Counted from the stretch's first letter, positions 9,031 through 17,363 are shown. The stretch: 64,000 bases of DNA from Gordonia namibiensis NBRC 108229 (GCF_000298235.1 NZ_BAHE01000035.1:1-64000); one strand, 5' to 3'. Numbers and translations: made by a program. The notes: generated by a model from the sequence alone, not told the origin.

Positions 9031-9669
9031 TTACTCGAGAAGGCCACGACGCATCGCCTCGGCCACCGCGGCGGCACGGTCGGAGACCCCGAGCTTCTCG
9101 TAGAGACGCTGGGTGTGGGTCTTCACGGTCGCGGCCCCGATGTACAACTCGGCGGCGACCTGCGGAATCGACTGTCCGCGTGCGAAACCGGCGAGGACCT
9201 GCCGTTCGCGTTCACTCAGGGCCGGTGCATCCCGCTGGGTCTGGGCTCTAATCTCCCCGGCCAGGCCGGCCGCGAGCCCCGGGGGTACCACGGTCTCGCC
9301 CTTGGCGACCCTGGTCACCGCGCCGACGATCTCGTCGCGGTCGGCATCCTTCGACAGGTAACCGGCGGCGCCCTCCTGCAGCGCCCGGAAGACGATGGGT
9401 CCCTCGGTGACCGCGGACAGCAGGAGGACACGCGTCGGCAGCTTGTCGCGGGTGACCGCGTGGGCCAGCTCGACACCGGTCATCCCCGGCATCTGATGGT
9501 CGACGACGGCGACGTCGGGATTCTCGCGCCGGATGAGTTCGAGGCCGGCGGCGCCGTCAGCGGCCTCGCCGACCACCCGCACCCGACCGCTTTGCGTGAG
9601 ACCCCGCGACACCCCGTCCCGGAAGAACGGGTGATCGTCGACGACGACCGCGGTCACGAGGGTTTCCAT
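9031..9669 (-). CDS. NarL/FixJ-family response regulator
   Basis: 212 residues from the ATG at 9669; the frame continues upstream to an ATG at 9693, but METLVTAVVVDDH is the natural receiver start. Receiver residues are visible: DD near residues 11-12, phosphoacceptor Asp in DVAVVDHQMPG, and Lys in GYLSKDAD. The C-terminus is a LuxR helix-turn-helix (LSERERQVLAGFARG, then GAATVKTHTQRLYEKLG). It is the first gene of a two-gene operon with the kinase. Its targets are not evident. Confidence 0.9.
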   Translation of the reverse strand: METLVTAVVVDDHPFFRDGVSRGLTQSGRVRVVGEAADGAAGLELIRRENPDVAVVDHQMPGMTGVELAHAVTRDKLPTRVLLLSAVTEGPIVFRALQEGAAGYLSKDADRDEIVGAVTRVAKGETVVPPGLAAGLAGEIRAQTQRDAPALSERERQVLAGFARGQSIPQVAAELYIGAATVKTHTQRLYEKLGVSDRAAAVAEAMRRGLLE

Positions 9670-9726
9670 CGCCCCAGAATACGGGGCATACAACGCGTTT
9701 CACCCGGTTACACGGGTTTCGGGGCC

Positions 9727-10047
9727 TTACTCGGCGTGCTGCTCCTCGATGAACTCGAACAGACGGAACTCCGAGCCCGGGTCGGTGCGCGAGGCGGTGG
9801 TCGGCGTCCGGTTGCCCGCGTCGGCATGGATCCGGGCGACGATCTCGGGGAGATCACCGTCGAGCGTGTAGGCAGCCATGTACCGGTGGGTGGCCTCGGG
9901 ATCGGTCGACTTGTATCGCACCGCGCTCGTGACGCCTTCCGTTGCAAGTATTTCCGGAAGGTGATGGGTGGTGTACCACTCGTTGAACTCGTCCTCGACG
10001 GAATCGTCGCGCGGATGGGTGAAGGCGATGTAGAGGCCTCGTGCCAT
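9727..10047 (-). CDS. Small EthD-like dimeric alpha/beta-barrel protein
   Basis: 106 residues from the ATG at 10047, 31 bp downstream of the lyase gene on the same strand, hence probably the same operon. The segment EDEFNEWYTTHHLPEIL near residue 20 is the usual first helix of EthD/DUF4286-like ferredoxin-fold proteins, with paired histidines. Such small proteins often act as dimeric isomerases, lyases or accessory factors in catabolic operons. The far longer open frame upstream (to 10497) is antisense overlap with the lyase and is not coding. The specific reaction is unknown. Confidence 0.7.
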   Translation of the reverse strand: MARGLYIAFTHPRDDSVEDEFNEWYTTHHLPEILATEGVTSAVRYKSTDPEATHRYMAAYTLDGDLPEIVARIHADAGNRTPTTASRTDPGSEFRLFEFIEEQHAE

Positions 10048-10078
10048 GGTCTTTCCTCTTTCTCGAACCGGGATCGGA

Positions 10079-11068
10079 TCAGGCGGACGGGAGTTCGGCC
10101 GGGGGAAACAGGCCCGCGCGGGACAGCTGGCCCGGCACCGTCGTCCCGAGCATCTCGCCGAGCCGGCGGGCGCCGTCGATGAGTACGGACGGGTCGACGC
10201 CGGTGTCGCATCCGCTGCGGTCGAGGAGGTACCAGAGGTCCTCGGTGGCGATGTTGCCCGTCGCGGCCGGGGCGAACGGGCATCCGCCGATACCGCCGAG
10301 GCTCGCGTCGAGGGCCGACGCCCCGAGCTGCAGCGCAGTGAGAGCGTTGGCATAGCCGGTGTTCCGTGTGTTGTGGAAGTGCCAGCGCAGCGGCATCCCG
10401 GGGGCTTCCCGGCGGGCTGCGTCGGCGAGTGCGACGACCTGTGCCGGAACTCCGACGCCGATCGTGTCGGCCAGGGCGATCTCATCGGGCTGTACATCGC
10501 TGCACCGTCGGAGCAGGTCGGCCACCCGCTCGACGGGAACCTCGCCCTCGAACGGGCAGCCGAAGGCGGCGGCGATGGTCACGGTGGTCTTCAGGCCCGC
10601 ATCCGATGCCCGCTTGGCGAGACGATTCCACAGGTCGACGCCCTCGTCGGTGCTGGTTCCCTGGTTGCGCCGGCTGAAGGTGTCCGACGCGACGACCACG
10701 ATGTTGACCTCGTCGAGACCGGCCGCGATGGCGCGATCGAGTCCGCGCTCGTTCAGGACCAATCCGATCCAGGAGACCTCGCCGCGCGGCAGGGCAGCGG
10801 AGACCGCCTCGGCATCGGCCATCTGCGGGACCCGCTTGGGATGGACGAAACTCGTCGCTTCGATTCGACGGAGACCCGCTGCCACCAGATGATCGATGAG
10901 TTCGAGTTTGGTCTCGGTCGGCAGGAGCGTCGCCTCGTTCTGCAGGCCGTCGCGGGGCGATACCTCGACGATGGTGACCGACTCGGGGGTGATCGACGAG
11001 GAGGTTACGGAGGACGGGGTGTGGGGCATGACTGTGTCCGGCTGCTCGGACGCCGTGTTGTTTGCCAT
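10079..11068 (-). CDS. HMG-CoA lyase-like enzyme (HMGL/DRE-TIM family)
   Basis: 329 residues, first ATG at 11068; an alternative ATG at 11029 would trim a Ser/Thr-rich leader. It is a TIM-barrel lyase that should cleave a 3-hydroxyacyl-CoA by a retro-Claisen reaction. Catalytic features are present: EVSPRDGLQNE (Arg-Asp), HFHNT (metal-binding His-X-His) and the loop GGIGGCPFAPAATGN with the catalytic Cys. The usual HDTYGQ is HNTRNTG here, as in the branch often found next to family III CoA-transferases, so its substrate may not be HMG-CoA itself. It opens a leftward operon with the EthD-like gene and has an operator-like site in its promoter. Confidence 0.85.
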   Translation of the reverse strand: MANNTASEQPDTVMPHTPSSVTSSSITPESVTIVEVSPRDGLQNEATLLPTETKLELIDHLVAAGLRRIEATSFVHPKRVPQMADAEAVSAALPRGEVSWIGLVLNERGLDRAIAAGLDEVNIVVVASDTFSRRNQGTSTDEGVDLWNRLAKRASDAGLKTTVTIAAAFGCPFEGEVPVERVADLLRRCSDVQPDEIALADTIGVGVPAQVVALADAARREAPGMPLRWHFHNTRNTGYANALTALQLGASALDASLGGIGGCPFAPAATGNIATEDLWYLLDRSGCDTGVDPSVLIDGARRLGEMLGTTVPGQLSRAGLFPPAELPSA

Positions 11069-11094
11069 GCCCGGATGTTCCCCCAGCCGCAGAA

Positions 11095-11198
11095 TGTATG
11101 CAAGTGGACGGACGTCATGTGTCCATTACGTAAGAAGTTCCAGTAATTAACGAGTTTTCGGTTGTAGGCCGACTGTCGCCGGGCTAACATGTATGCAA
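11095..11198. promoter_or_regulatory. Divergent promoter with two candidate GntR operators
   Basis: TGTATGCAA occurs at 11095-11103 and again at 11190-11198, between the leftward lyase operon and the rightward gntR gene. The second copy abuts TAACAT (11185-11190), a good -10 hexamer for gntR, so occupancy would block transcription. FCD-type GntR proteins typically bind short TTGTATACAA-like palindromes. Confidence 0.6.
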
Positions 11199-11212
11199 TC
11201 TAGGAGGTAAGA

Positions 11213-11908
11213 GTGTCTCAGGCATCACAGCGCGCCACGGATCTCCTCCGCGCGAAGATCCTCGAAGGTCGATGGAAACCGGGTGATCGGCTCGCCGAGG
11301 TCGAACTGGCCGAGATCCTCGAGGTCAGTCGTACGCCGGTGCGAGAAGCGCTGTCGCGATTGGCCGTCGAGGGTCTGGTCGAGATGTCCCCGAACAAGGG
11401 CGCCCGCGTGGCGACCTGGTCGGAGGCCAGGCTGAACGAGATCTTCGATCTCCGTTTGCTTCTCGAGCCGGTGGCCACCGGCAAAGCGGTGGGCCGGCTG
11501 AACGACGACGAGATCGACGAACTCGAAGAACTCGCCGTTCGTATGCACGAGCACGGCCGCCCCGGTGGAGATCGTGACTTCAGCGAGATCGCCCGGTTGA
11601 ACCGCAAGTTCCATGCGACGTTGATCGAGAAGGCCGAGAGTCTGCAGCTCGAGGCGACGCTGACGTCGGTCCGGCACATCTCCTTGGCGACCCGCAACTA
11701 CCAGCACTTCACCGAAGACAGCCTGTCGCGCAGCCTTTCTCATCATTTCGAGATCGTCGCGGCGGTCCGGGCCGGCAACTCCGACTGGGTGGAGGCGGTC
11801 ATGCGCTGCCACCTGCACAACGCCCGCACCGCGATGCTGGGCGCGATGAGCAACCCGACCATCGGTGCAGACAACACCCGTGACGGCATCGGCGCCATCC
11901 TCGCCTGA
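11213..11908 (+). CDS. GntR-family regulator, FCD subfamily
   Basis: 231 residues from the GTG at 11213, with a strong AGGAGG at 11202-11207. The N-terminal winged helix (GDRLAEVELAEILEVSRTPV, then REAL) is typical GntR. From about residue 85 the all-helical FCD domain follows, with the metal/ligand-binding pattern of Asp (EIFDLRLLLEP) and histidines (NRKFHATLI, SHHFEIVAAV, CHLHNAR). FCD regulators usually respond to a carboxylic-acid intermediate of the pathway they control. Its site is repeated through 11.1-16.6 kb, so it is probably the local repressor of the whole island. Confidence 0.92.
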   Translation: MSQASQRATDLLRAKILEGRWKPGDRLAEVELAEILEVSRTPVREALSRLAVEGLVEMSPNKGARVATWSEARLNEIFDLRLLLEPVATGKAVGRLNDDEIDELEELAVRMHEHGRPGGDRDFSEIARLNRKFHATLIEKAESLQLEATLTSVRHISLATRNYQHFTEDSLSRSLSHHFEIVAAVRAGNSDWVEAVMRCHLHNARTAMLGAMSNPTIGADNTRDGIGAILA

Positions 11909-12060
11909 CGCCACACCGACGTATCCAGACCGACCCGGAGAACATCCGGAACCCACCCCGACAGACCACATACCGCTTGCGAACAACGGGCCGTCGACGG
12001 CCCGGTGACCCCTTCTTCATCCAGAGCGCCCGCGCAAACCCCTGCGTGTGGTGGCGATGA

Positions 12061-12069
12061 CGCATACAT
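12061..12069 (-). promoter_or_regulatory. Candidate GntR operator upstream of CoA-transferase gene
   Basis: Minus-strand ATGTATGCG matches eight of nine positions of the TGTATGCAA series, shifted by one base. It lies 47 bp before the CoA-transferase start codon in the 207-bp gap after gntR. Confidence 0.4.
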
Positions 12070-12115
12070 CCATCCGGCCCGGCGCATCGGGCTCCCAACG
12101 AACAGGAAGTACGAG

Positions 12116-13348
12116 ATGAGCAACGAGACCATTCAGACCGCCCCCGAGCACGACCAGGTCGGACCGCTGTCCGATCTGCGCGTCGTCGAGATGGGCCAGC
12201 TCCTGGCCGGACCGTTCTGCGGCCAGCTGCTCGCCGATTTCGGCGCCGAGGTCATCAAGCTGGAGGATCCGGGCCGTGGTGACCCGATGCGTCAGTGGGG
12301 CCGCAAAAGCGCTCAGGGACAGTCACTCTGGTGGCCTGTCGTCGGCCGGAACAAGAAGTCGGTGACCTGCAACCTGCGGACCCCGGAAGGCCAGCAGATC
12401 GCCCGCGACCTGATCGCGACCGCCGACATCCTCATCGAGAACTTCCGTCCGGGCACGCTGGAGCGCTGGGGTCTGAGCTACGAGGAGCTCAGTGCGCTCA
12501 ACCCGAAGCTGATCATGGTGCGGGTCACCGGTTACGGCCAGACGGGGCCGTATGCGCCGCGGGCCGGTTACGGTTCGATCGGCGAGGCGATGGGTGGATT
12601 GCGTTACATCACCGGCGATCCCGACAGCCTTCCGAGCCGGACCGGCATCTCCATCGGCGACTCGCTCGCAGCCGTCTTCGCGACCATCGGTGCACTGACC
12701 GCACTCCACGGGGTGCGCCGGACCGGCCGTGGCCAGATCGTCGACTCCGCCATCTACGAGGCAGTGCTGTCCCTGATGGAATCGACCGTGCCGGAGTACC
12801 AGCTGACCGGTTACCAGCGGGAGCGCACCGGCTCGATTCTGCCGAATGTCGCACCCAGCAACGTCTATCCCACCGCCGACGACTCGAGCATCCTGATCGC
12901 GGCGAACCAGGACACCGTCTTCCGCCGCCTCGCGGAGGCGATGGGCGAGCCCGAACTCGCCGACGATCCGCGGTACCACAACCATGCCGAACGGGGCGCC
13001 AACCAGGTCGAGCTCGACGACCGCATCGCCGAGTGGACCCGCCGTCAGCAGTCCGACGATCTCCTGGCCCTGCTCGAGGAGAAGGGCGTGCCCGCCGGCC
13101 GTATCTACCAGGCCAAGGACATGCTGGCAGATCCGCACTTCGCCGCACGTGAGGCCATCGTCACGCTGCAGCACAAGGTCTTCGGCGACTTCCCGGTCCA
13201 GAACGTGGCCCCGAAGCTGTCGTCGACGCCGGGCACGATCCGCTGGCTGGGACCGGAGCTCGGTGAGCACACCGCCGAGGTCCTCGGCGACGTCCTCTCC
13301 CGTACCCCCTCCGACATCGACGAACTCCGGACGTCGGGCGTCATCTGA
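12116..13348 (+). CDS. Family III (CaiB/Frc-type) CoA-transferase
   Basis: 410 residues from the ATG at 12116 with AGGAAG at 12104-12109; the frame is open further upstream but lacks a ribosome site there. Family III hallmarks: RVVEMGQLLAGPFCGQLLAD at the start, FGAEVIKLEDP, NKKSVTCNL, then ENFRPGTLERWG with the adjacent YEELSALNP. The catalytic Asp of this family follows ENFRPG by a few dozen residues (GSIGEAMGGL region). It would activate a carboxylic acid by CoA transfer, giving the thioester that the HMGL-like lyase could split. It has its own upstream gap with a candidate GntR operator. Confidence 0.9.
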   Translation: MSNETIQTAPEHDQVGPLSDLRVVEMGQLLAGPFCGQLLADFGAEVIKLEDPGRGDPMRQWGRKSAQGQSLWWPVVGRNKKSVTCNLRTPEGQQIARDLIATADILIENFRPGTLERWGLSYEELSALNPKLIMVRVTGYGQTGPYAPRAGYGSIGEAMGGLRYITGDPDSLPSRTGISIGDSLAAVFATIGALTALHGVRRTGRGQIVDSAIYEAVLSLMESTVPEYQLTGYQRERTGSILPNVAPSNVYPTADDSSILIAANQDTVFRRLAEAMGEPELADDPRYHNHAERGANQVELDDRIAEWTRRQQSDDLLALLEEKGVPAGRIYQAKDMLADPHFAAREAIVTLQHKVFGDFPVQNVAPKLSSTPGTIRWLGPELGEHTAEVLGDVLSRTPSDIDELRTSGVI

Positions 13349-13394
13349 CAATCCGGGACAAGACGTAACGCAGAAGCAACCACGGACCGGCAGT

Positions 13395-13454
13395 TGTATG
13401 CAATGCTAAGGATCTGCGCCGTTCCCGGACGTGTCTGCGAACGAAAGTATGCAA
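13395..13454. promoter_or_regulatory. Paired candidate GntR operators before the dioxygenase gene
   Basis: TTGTATGCAA at 13394-13403 is the best match in the window to the series and AGTATGCAA at 13446-13454 is a second copy. They are 51 bp apart, close to five helical turns. Both lie in the 130-bp gap before the dioxygenase-cupin operon. Confidence 0.55.
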
Positions 13455-13478
13455 TAGAGCGCTAGAAAGGAACGTCCA

Positions 13479-14261
13479 ATGTCTGCATGGAAGCAGAGCA
13501 CTGCGGCCGAGCTGAGCCCCGAGTCGCTCGCGGCCCTGATCCGCAACGAGATCCCCGCCATCCGCATCGAGAACTTCGCCGATGCCGAGGAGTGCGCCGC
13601 GTTCACCAAGGCGGTGTACGACTCACCCGACCTGAAGTCGTACAGCGTCGCCACCCCGACCCACTACCTCGGCCTGGTCATGTACGAATACCGCCAGGAC
13701 GGCGGACGCAAGCAGGAGTTCTTCGACGCAGTCCCCGAAGCCGTTGCGGCGCAGGAGAAGCTGTACAAGCAGTCGTTCGACGTTCCCCAGCGCTTCCGCG
13801 ACCTGATCGGCGCGCACCACCCGGGTGACGTCCTCGTCCCGTCCGAGCCCGACTACGGGGACTACTGCCCGGTGGTCGTCCGCATCGCGTCCAACGGCGT
13901 CCACCTGCACGCCGACTACGCACCGTACAACTCCCCGGACTGGGCCATCGGCGGCATCGAGGACCAGATCACCTGGAACCTCTACACGCAGTGCCCGTCC
14001 GTGGGCGGCGAGACCACCGTCTACAACAAGCCGTGGGTGCCCGCCGAAGGTGAGGATCCGGCACGCGGCCTCCCCGACGGCTCGGTGGAGACCGACGACT
14101 CGATCGAGAGCTTCACCTTCGCACCCAAGGTCGGAGAAGTGGTGCTGTTCAACCCCCGCAACCCCCACAAGATCGCTGCCGGCGCCACGGAAGGCGAGGG
14201 ACGCGTGTCCATCGGCTCCTTCCTCGGGACCAAGGGCGCCGACCTGTGGATGTGGTCCTGA
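13479..14261 (+). CDS. 2-oxoglutarate/Fe(II)-type dioxygenase
   Basis: 260 residues from the ATG at 13479, with AAAGGA just upstream. The facial triad is visible: VHLHADYAPYN supplies His-X-Asp near residue 149 and NPRNPHKIAAG the distal His near residue 228, followed by GRVSIGSF with an Arg placed to bind 2-oxoglutarate. It would hydroxylate or otherwise oxidise a small molecule using O2. The next gene, 47 bp on, is a cupin, so the two are probably co-transcribed. The substrate is unknown. There is no signal peptide, so it is cytoplasmic. Confidence 0.8.
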   Translation: MSAWKQSTAAELSPESLAALIRNEIPAIRIENFADAEECAAFTKAVYDSPDLKSYSVATPTHYLGLVMYEYRQDGGRKQEFFDAVPEAVAAQEKLYKQSFDVPQRFRDLIGAHHPGDVLVPSEPDYGDYCPVVVRIASNGVHLHADYAPYNSPDWAIGGIEDQITWNLYTQCPSVGGETTVYNKPWVPAEGEDPARGLPDGSVETDDSIESFTFAPKVGEVVLFNPRNPHKIAAGATEGEGRVSIGSFLGTKGADLWMWS

Positions 14262-14308
14262 CCATCGGGACCCGACCTCCCCTGAACCACTGACTCAAGG
14301 AGACAGAC

Positions 14309-14746
14309 ATGGCAATTGACCCAGAAGACCGGATGATCAAGCCCAGCGGGCGCCTGTTCACCAAGAACTCCGACATCCCTGCCGACCCGGTGAGCCTGAT
14401 CGAGGACACCGTCGAGGACGGCGAGCTCACCGTTCGCGCGCTGATGGTCGGCGAGGAGATGATCTTCGTCGAGGCGTTCAAGGGCAAGGGAATGATCGAT
14501 CCCACCCACCAGCACGACGACCACGAGTCGATCGGTTACCTGCTGCGCGGCAAGATGCGCGTCGTCATCGGCGAGGAGGAGTTCATCGCCGAGGCCGGCG
14601 ACGTCTGGCTGCACCCGCGCGGCGTCCCGCACATGAGCGAGGCCCTCGAGGACTCCATCCAGCTCGAGATCAAGTCGCCGCCGCGCAAGACCTGGTACAC
14701 CGACGCCGAGCTCGCCGAGCGCGCGAAGCGTCAGCCCGCGAACTGA
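14309..14746 (+). CDS. Single-domain cupin protein
   Basis: 145 residues from the ATG at 14309, with AAGGAG at 14297-14302. Cupin motif 1 is THQHDDHESIGYLLRGKMRV (two His, Glu) and motif 2 is AGDVWLHPRGVPHM, so a metal centre is likely. It could be a small dioxygenase, isomerase or sensor for a pathway intermediate. It is the last gene of the dioxygenase operon, followed by two terminators. Confidence 0.85.
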   Translation: MAIDPEDRMIKPSGRLFTKNSDIPADPVSLIEDTVEDGELTVRALMVGEEMIFVEAFKGKGMIDPTHQHDDHESIGYLLRGKMRVVIGEEEFIAEAGDVWLHPRGVPHMSEALEDSIQLEIKSPPRKTWYTDAELAERAKRQPAN

Positions 14747-14789
14747 CCACTGCCGCCACCCCTCCCGGCGACAGCGGTACACGAACGAC

Positions 14790-14816
14790 AACGCCCCGGC
14801 CACCCGCCGGGGCGTT
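14790..14816 (+). terminator. Terminator after the cupin gene
   Basis: An 11-bp stem AACGCCCCGGC / GCCGGGGCGTT with a CACCC loop, followed by TCTCGT, 43 bp after the cupin stop. Confidence 0.75.
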
Positions 14817-14909
14817 CTCGTGTCTCCGGACCGGGATGCCAGATCCACAAGCCGCGCAATGCATCCGGTGCTCCGGTGCGTGTCACGGCACGGTCGGCCC
14901 AGATACGAC

Positions 14910-14942
14910 AGAGCCCCTCGAGCAGATCGCTCGAGGGGCTCT
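14910..14942. terminator. Terminator of the leftward SDR operon
   Basis: A perfect 14-bp stem AGAGCCCCTCGAGC / GCTCGAGGGGCTCT with a 5-nt loop. It lies 17 bp beyond the SDR stop on the minus strand and could also back up the cupin terminator. Confidence 0.8.
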
Positions 14943-14959
14943 GTGCGGGAAACGAGATG

Positions 14960-15796
14960 TCAGGCAGCGCCGTTGGTGGCACCCGAACCGGCCAGGGGGC
15001 CGATGGTCTCACCGGTGATGAACTTCGACTCGGGGGAGACGAGGAAGGCGATGGTGCGCGAGACGTCGATGGGCTCGATCCACGGGACACCCATCGGGTT
15101 GATGACGTAGGCCTCTTCGATCTGCTCCTGGGTCGGGTTCTCGATGCCCGGCAGGAAGAGTGCCTCGCACGCGTCGTTGCGGATCATGTCGGTGTTGACG
15201 TTGGTCGGGGTGACGGCGTTGACGGTGACGCCGCTCTGGGCGACCTCGAGGGCTGCCGACTTGACCAGACCGATGACGCCCCACTTGGCGGCGCAGTAGT
15301 GGGCCAGGTTGTTGAAGCCGATGTGGCCGCCGCCCGACGAGGTGGCGACGACGCGTCCGTAGCCGGCCTTGACCATGTGGGGCAGAACGGCGCGGAACGA
15401 GTTGAAGACACCGGTCAGGTTGATGTCGACGGTCTCGGCCCACACCTCGCCGCTCATCTCGGCGATCGGGACGGCGGTCATGATGCCGGCGTTGGCCAGG
15501 AGGATGTCGATCTTGCCGAAGCGCTCGACGATCTCGTCGGCGAAGGCGATGAGACCGTCGAGGTCCCGGACATCGACGACGCGGGCGTACGCCTTGCGGC
15601 CCTCGGCCTCGATGAGGCGGACGGTCTCGTCCAGGTCGGCCTGCGTGGCCATCCCGTAGGGGGTCGTCACGTTGTCCTTGACGGAGTCGACGATGACGAT
15701 GTCGGCGCCCAGGCTGGCGAGGTGGACGGCGTGCGAGCGGCCCTGGCCGCGTGCGCCGCCGGTGATGAAGGCGATCTGCCCGTCAAAAGTACCCAT
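14960..15796 (-). CDS. Mycofactocin-coupled SDR-family oxidoreductase
   Basis: 278 residues from the ATG at 15796, preceded on its strand by AGAGGA. The nucleotide-binding start FITGGARGQGRSHAVHLASL is the signature of mycofactocin-dependent SDRs (TIGR03971-like), as are MATQADLDETVRLIEAEGR, NNLAHYCAAKWGVIGL (catalytic Tyr-X3-Lys) and TPTNVNTDMI. In this family NAD stays bound and is re-oxidised by mycofactocin rather than free NAD+. It would oxidise an alcohol to a ketone or aldehyde in the island's pathway. It sits 53 bp after the GlcG-like gene. No mycofactocin biosynthesis gene lies in the window. Confidence 0.9.
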   Translation of the reverse strand: MGTFDGQIAFITGGARGQGRSHAVHLASLGADIVIVDSVKDNVTTPYGMATQADLDETVRLIEAEGRKAYARVVDVRDLDGLIAFADEIVERFGKIDILLANAGIMTAVPIAEMSGEVWAETVDINLTGVFNSFRAVLPHMVKAGYGRVVATSSGGGHIGFNNLAHYCAAKWGVIGLVKSAALEVAQSGVTVNAVTPTNVNTDMIRNDACEALFLPGIENPTQEQIEEAYVINPMGVPWIEPIDVSRTIAFLVSPESKFITGETIGPLAGSGATNGAA

Positions 15797-15849
15797 GTCA
15801 GATTTCCTCTTTCCGTTGCTGTTTGACACTGAAGTTCTGGGGGGCCGCG

Positions 15850-16266
15850 TCAGCGACCGAGGGCGGTGGCGCCTGCGTCGGCCACCGTGACGTCCTGCTC
15901 CGTCGATCCACCGCTGACGCCGAGGGCGCCGACCAGCACACCGTCGATGTGCAGCGGGACGCCGCCGCCGAAGGGGGTGAACCCCGGGACGCTGGTGATC
16001 GACCCGGCGAACGAGGCGTTGGCGGAGCCCGCCTCTTCCCACATGGAGGTCGGCTGGCCCATACCGACTGCGGTGTAGGCCTTTCCGCCGGCCATGCTCA
16101 GCCCCATCAGCGGGCTGTCGTCCATCCGCTGCGAGGCGATCTGCTGTCCGGCGTGATCGACGACGACGAGCGCCATCGGCACCGAGATCTCGGCTGCCTT
16201 CGCACGCGCCGCCGCGATCACGGCCTCGGCGTCGTCCAGCGTGAGGACGGTTCGTTGACTGGCCAT
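15850..16266 (-). CDS. GlcG/HbpS-family (DUF336) protein
   Basis: 138 residues from the ATG at 16266, with GAGGAG upstream. The family pattern is clear: VLTLDDAEAVIAAARAKA, VVVDHAGQQIASQRMDD, SMAGGKAYTAV and VPLHIDGVLVGALGVSGG. The best-studied relative, HbpS, binds haem and iron; GlcG genes sit in glycolate loci, and many copies sit in catabolic operons without a defined role. First gene of the leftward operon with the SDR. Its divergent promoter region holds the GntR-like motif. Confidence 0.85.
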   Translation of the reverse strand: MASQRTVLTLDDAEAVIAAARAKAAEISVPMALVVVDHAGQQIASQRMDDSPLMGLSMAGGKAYTAVGMGQPTSMWEEAGSANASFAGSITSVPGFTPFGGGVPLHIDGVLVGALGVSGGSTEQDVTVADAGATALGR

Positions 16267-16619
16267 GGCTACTCCTCTGTGTGCTTGCCCCACCGGTTGT
16301 TTCCCGGCTCGGGGCGCAGCGTGATCTTCCTGGTTGGGCTGCCTGCTCAGTATGACCGTCGACGGCCGACTGCGCAATGGACATGTATACAACCGTCCAA
16401 GTTCTCTTAACGCTGCTAAACAGCGTTTTAGGGCTCTCCGACGCCGAATCTGGGCCCAACTCGTTGGTAAATACCCTGTTAATCGACGCGATCTGGGCTA
16501 CTCTTTGCCCGTGGTCCTGCCATATGGTTTGACGCGAAGCAGTGATCTGCCACGACCCCCCATGTACACAAAATCCCCCGAGAACCCCGGATTGTGTGCA
16601 GTTTTCCCGAAGGAGATCC
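16267..16619. promoter_or_regulatory. Divergent control region with operator-like motifs
   Basis: This 353-bp region separates the GlcG operon from the transporter operon and shows no gene. It holds TGTATACAA (16384-16392), TGTACACAA (16563-16571) and TTGTGTGCA (16592-16600), variants of the island's TTGTATGCAA motif; the last two lie within 60 bp of the rightward start codon. A separate inverted repeat AACGCTG-CTAAA-CAGCGTT spans 16409-16427. The section 16380-16500 is AT-rich compared with flanking genes, as expected of promoters. Confidence 0.55.
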
Positions 16620-17363
16620 ATGGTTGACGTTCTTGGCTACCGCAACGTCTTTGGCGTGCTCGCCCCCTCGACGAACACGGTCGTCGAGCCGGACTACTAC
16701 CGGATGACGGTGCCCGGCGTGACGCCTCACGTCGGCCGCATCCACATCCGCGACCAAACCCTGACCAGCAACGAGGACTTCGAGGGTCTGCTCGAGCAGA
16801 TTCGCGCCGAGATCAATGCCGCATGCGAGCGCGTGTTGACCTGCGACCCCGACTACCTCGTGATGGGCATGTCCGCCGAGACCTTCTGGGGCGGTGTCGA
16901 AGGCAACCGGCAGTTCACCGAACAGCTCGAGAGCTTCTCCGGCCTGAAGGTCGCCACCGGTGCCGACGCCGTGCGCCGCGGACTCGACCTGTTCGGCGCC
17001 AAGCGTCTCGGCGTGGTCACCCCGTACCAGCCGATCGCCGACGAGAACGTGCGGCTCTTCCTCTCCGAGGCCGGCTACGACGTGGTCAACCTCAAGGGAC
17101 TGCGCTGCCCCTCCGCGGTGGACATCGCCCGCGTCAGCGAAGACGAACTGCGACAGGCGATCCTGGAGGTCAACGGCCCCGACGTCGACGCCATCGTCCA
17201 GGTCGGCACCAACCTGTCCATGGTCGGCCTCGCCGACGAGGCCGAGCGCTGGCTGGGCAAGCCCGTCATCGCCATCAATGCGGCCACCTGGTGGCACGCG
17301 CTGCGTTCCAACGGCGTCACCGACCAGATCCACGGGTTCGGCACCCTGCTGCGCGAGCACTGA
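16620..17363 (+). CDS. Asp/Glu racemase / maleate isomerase / arylmalonate decarboxylase superfamily enzyme lacking the catalytic cysteines
   Basis: 247 residues from the ATG at 16620, with AAGGAG at 16610-16615. The fold matches the cofactor-independent racemase superfamily: FGVLAPSTNTVVEPDYY at the start, RLGVVTPYQPIADENVRLFL in the middle, and WLGKPVIAINAATWWHALR at the end. The family uses two cysteines (maleate isomerase) or one (arylmalonate decarboxylase). At the first site this protein reads VMGMSAETFWGG with Ser, and at the second VQVGTNLSM with no Cys. Its chemistry must therefore differ. First gene of the transporter/isochorismatase operon. Alignment was by eye. Confidence 0.8.
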   Translation: MVDVLGYRNVFGVLAPSTNTVVEPDYYRMTVPGVTPHVGRIHIRDQTLTSNEDFEGLLEQIRAEINAACERVLTCDPDYLVMGMSAETFWGGVEGNRQFTEQLESFSGLKVATGADAVRRGLDLFGAKRLGVVTPYQPIADENVRLFLSEAGYDVVNLKGLRCPSAVDIARVSEDELRQAILEVNGPDVDAIVQVGTNLSMVGLADEAERWLGKPVIAINAATWWHALRSNGVTDQIHGFGTLLREH

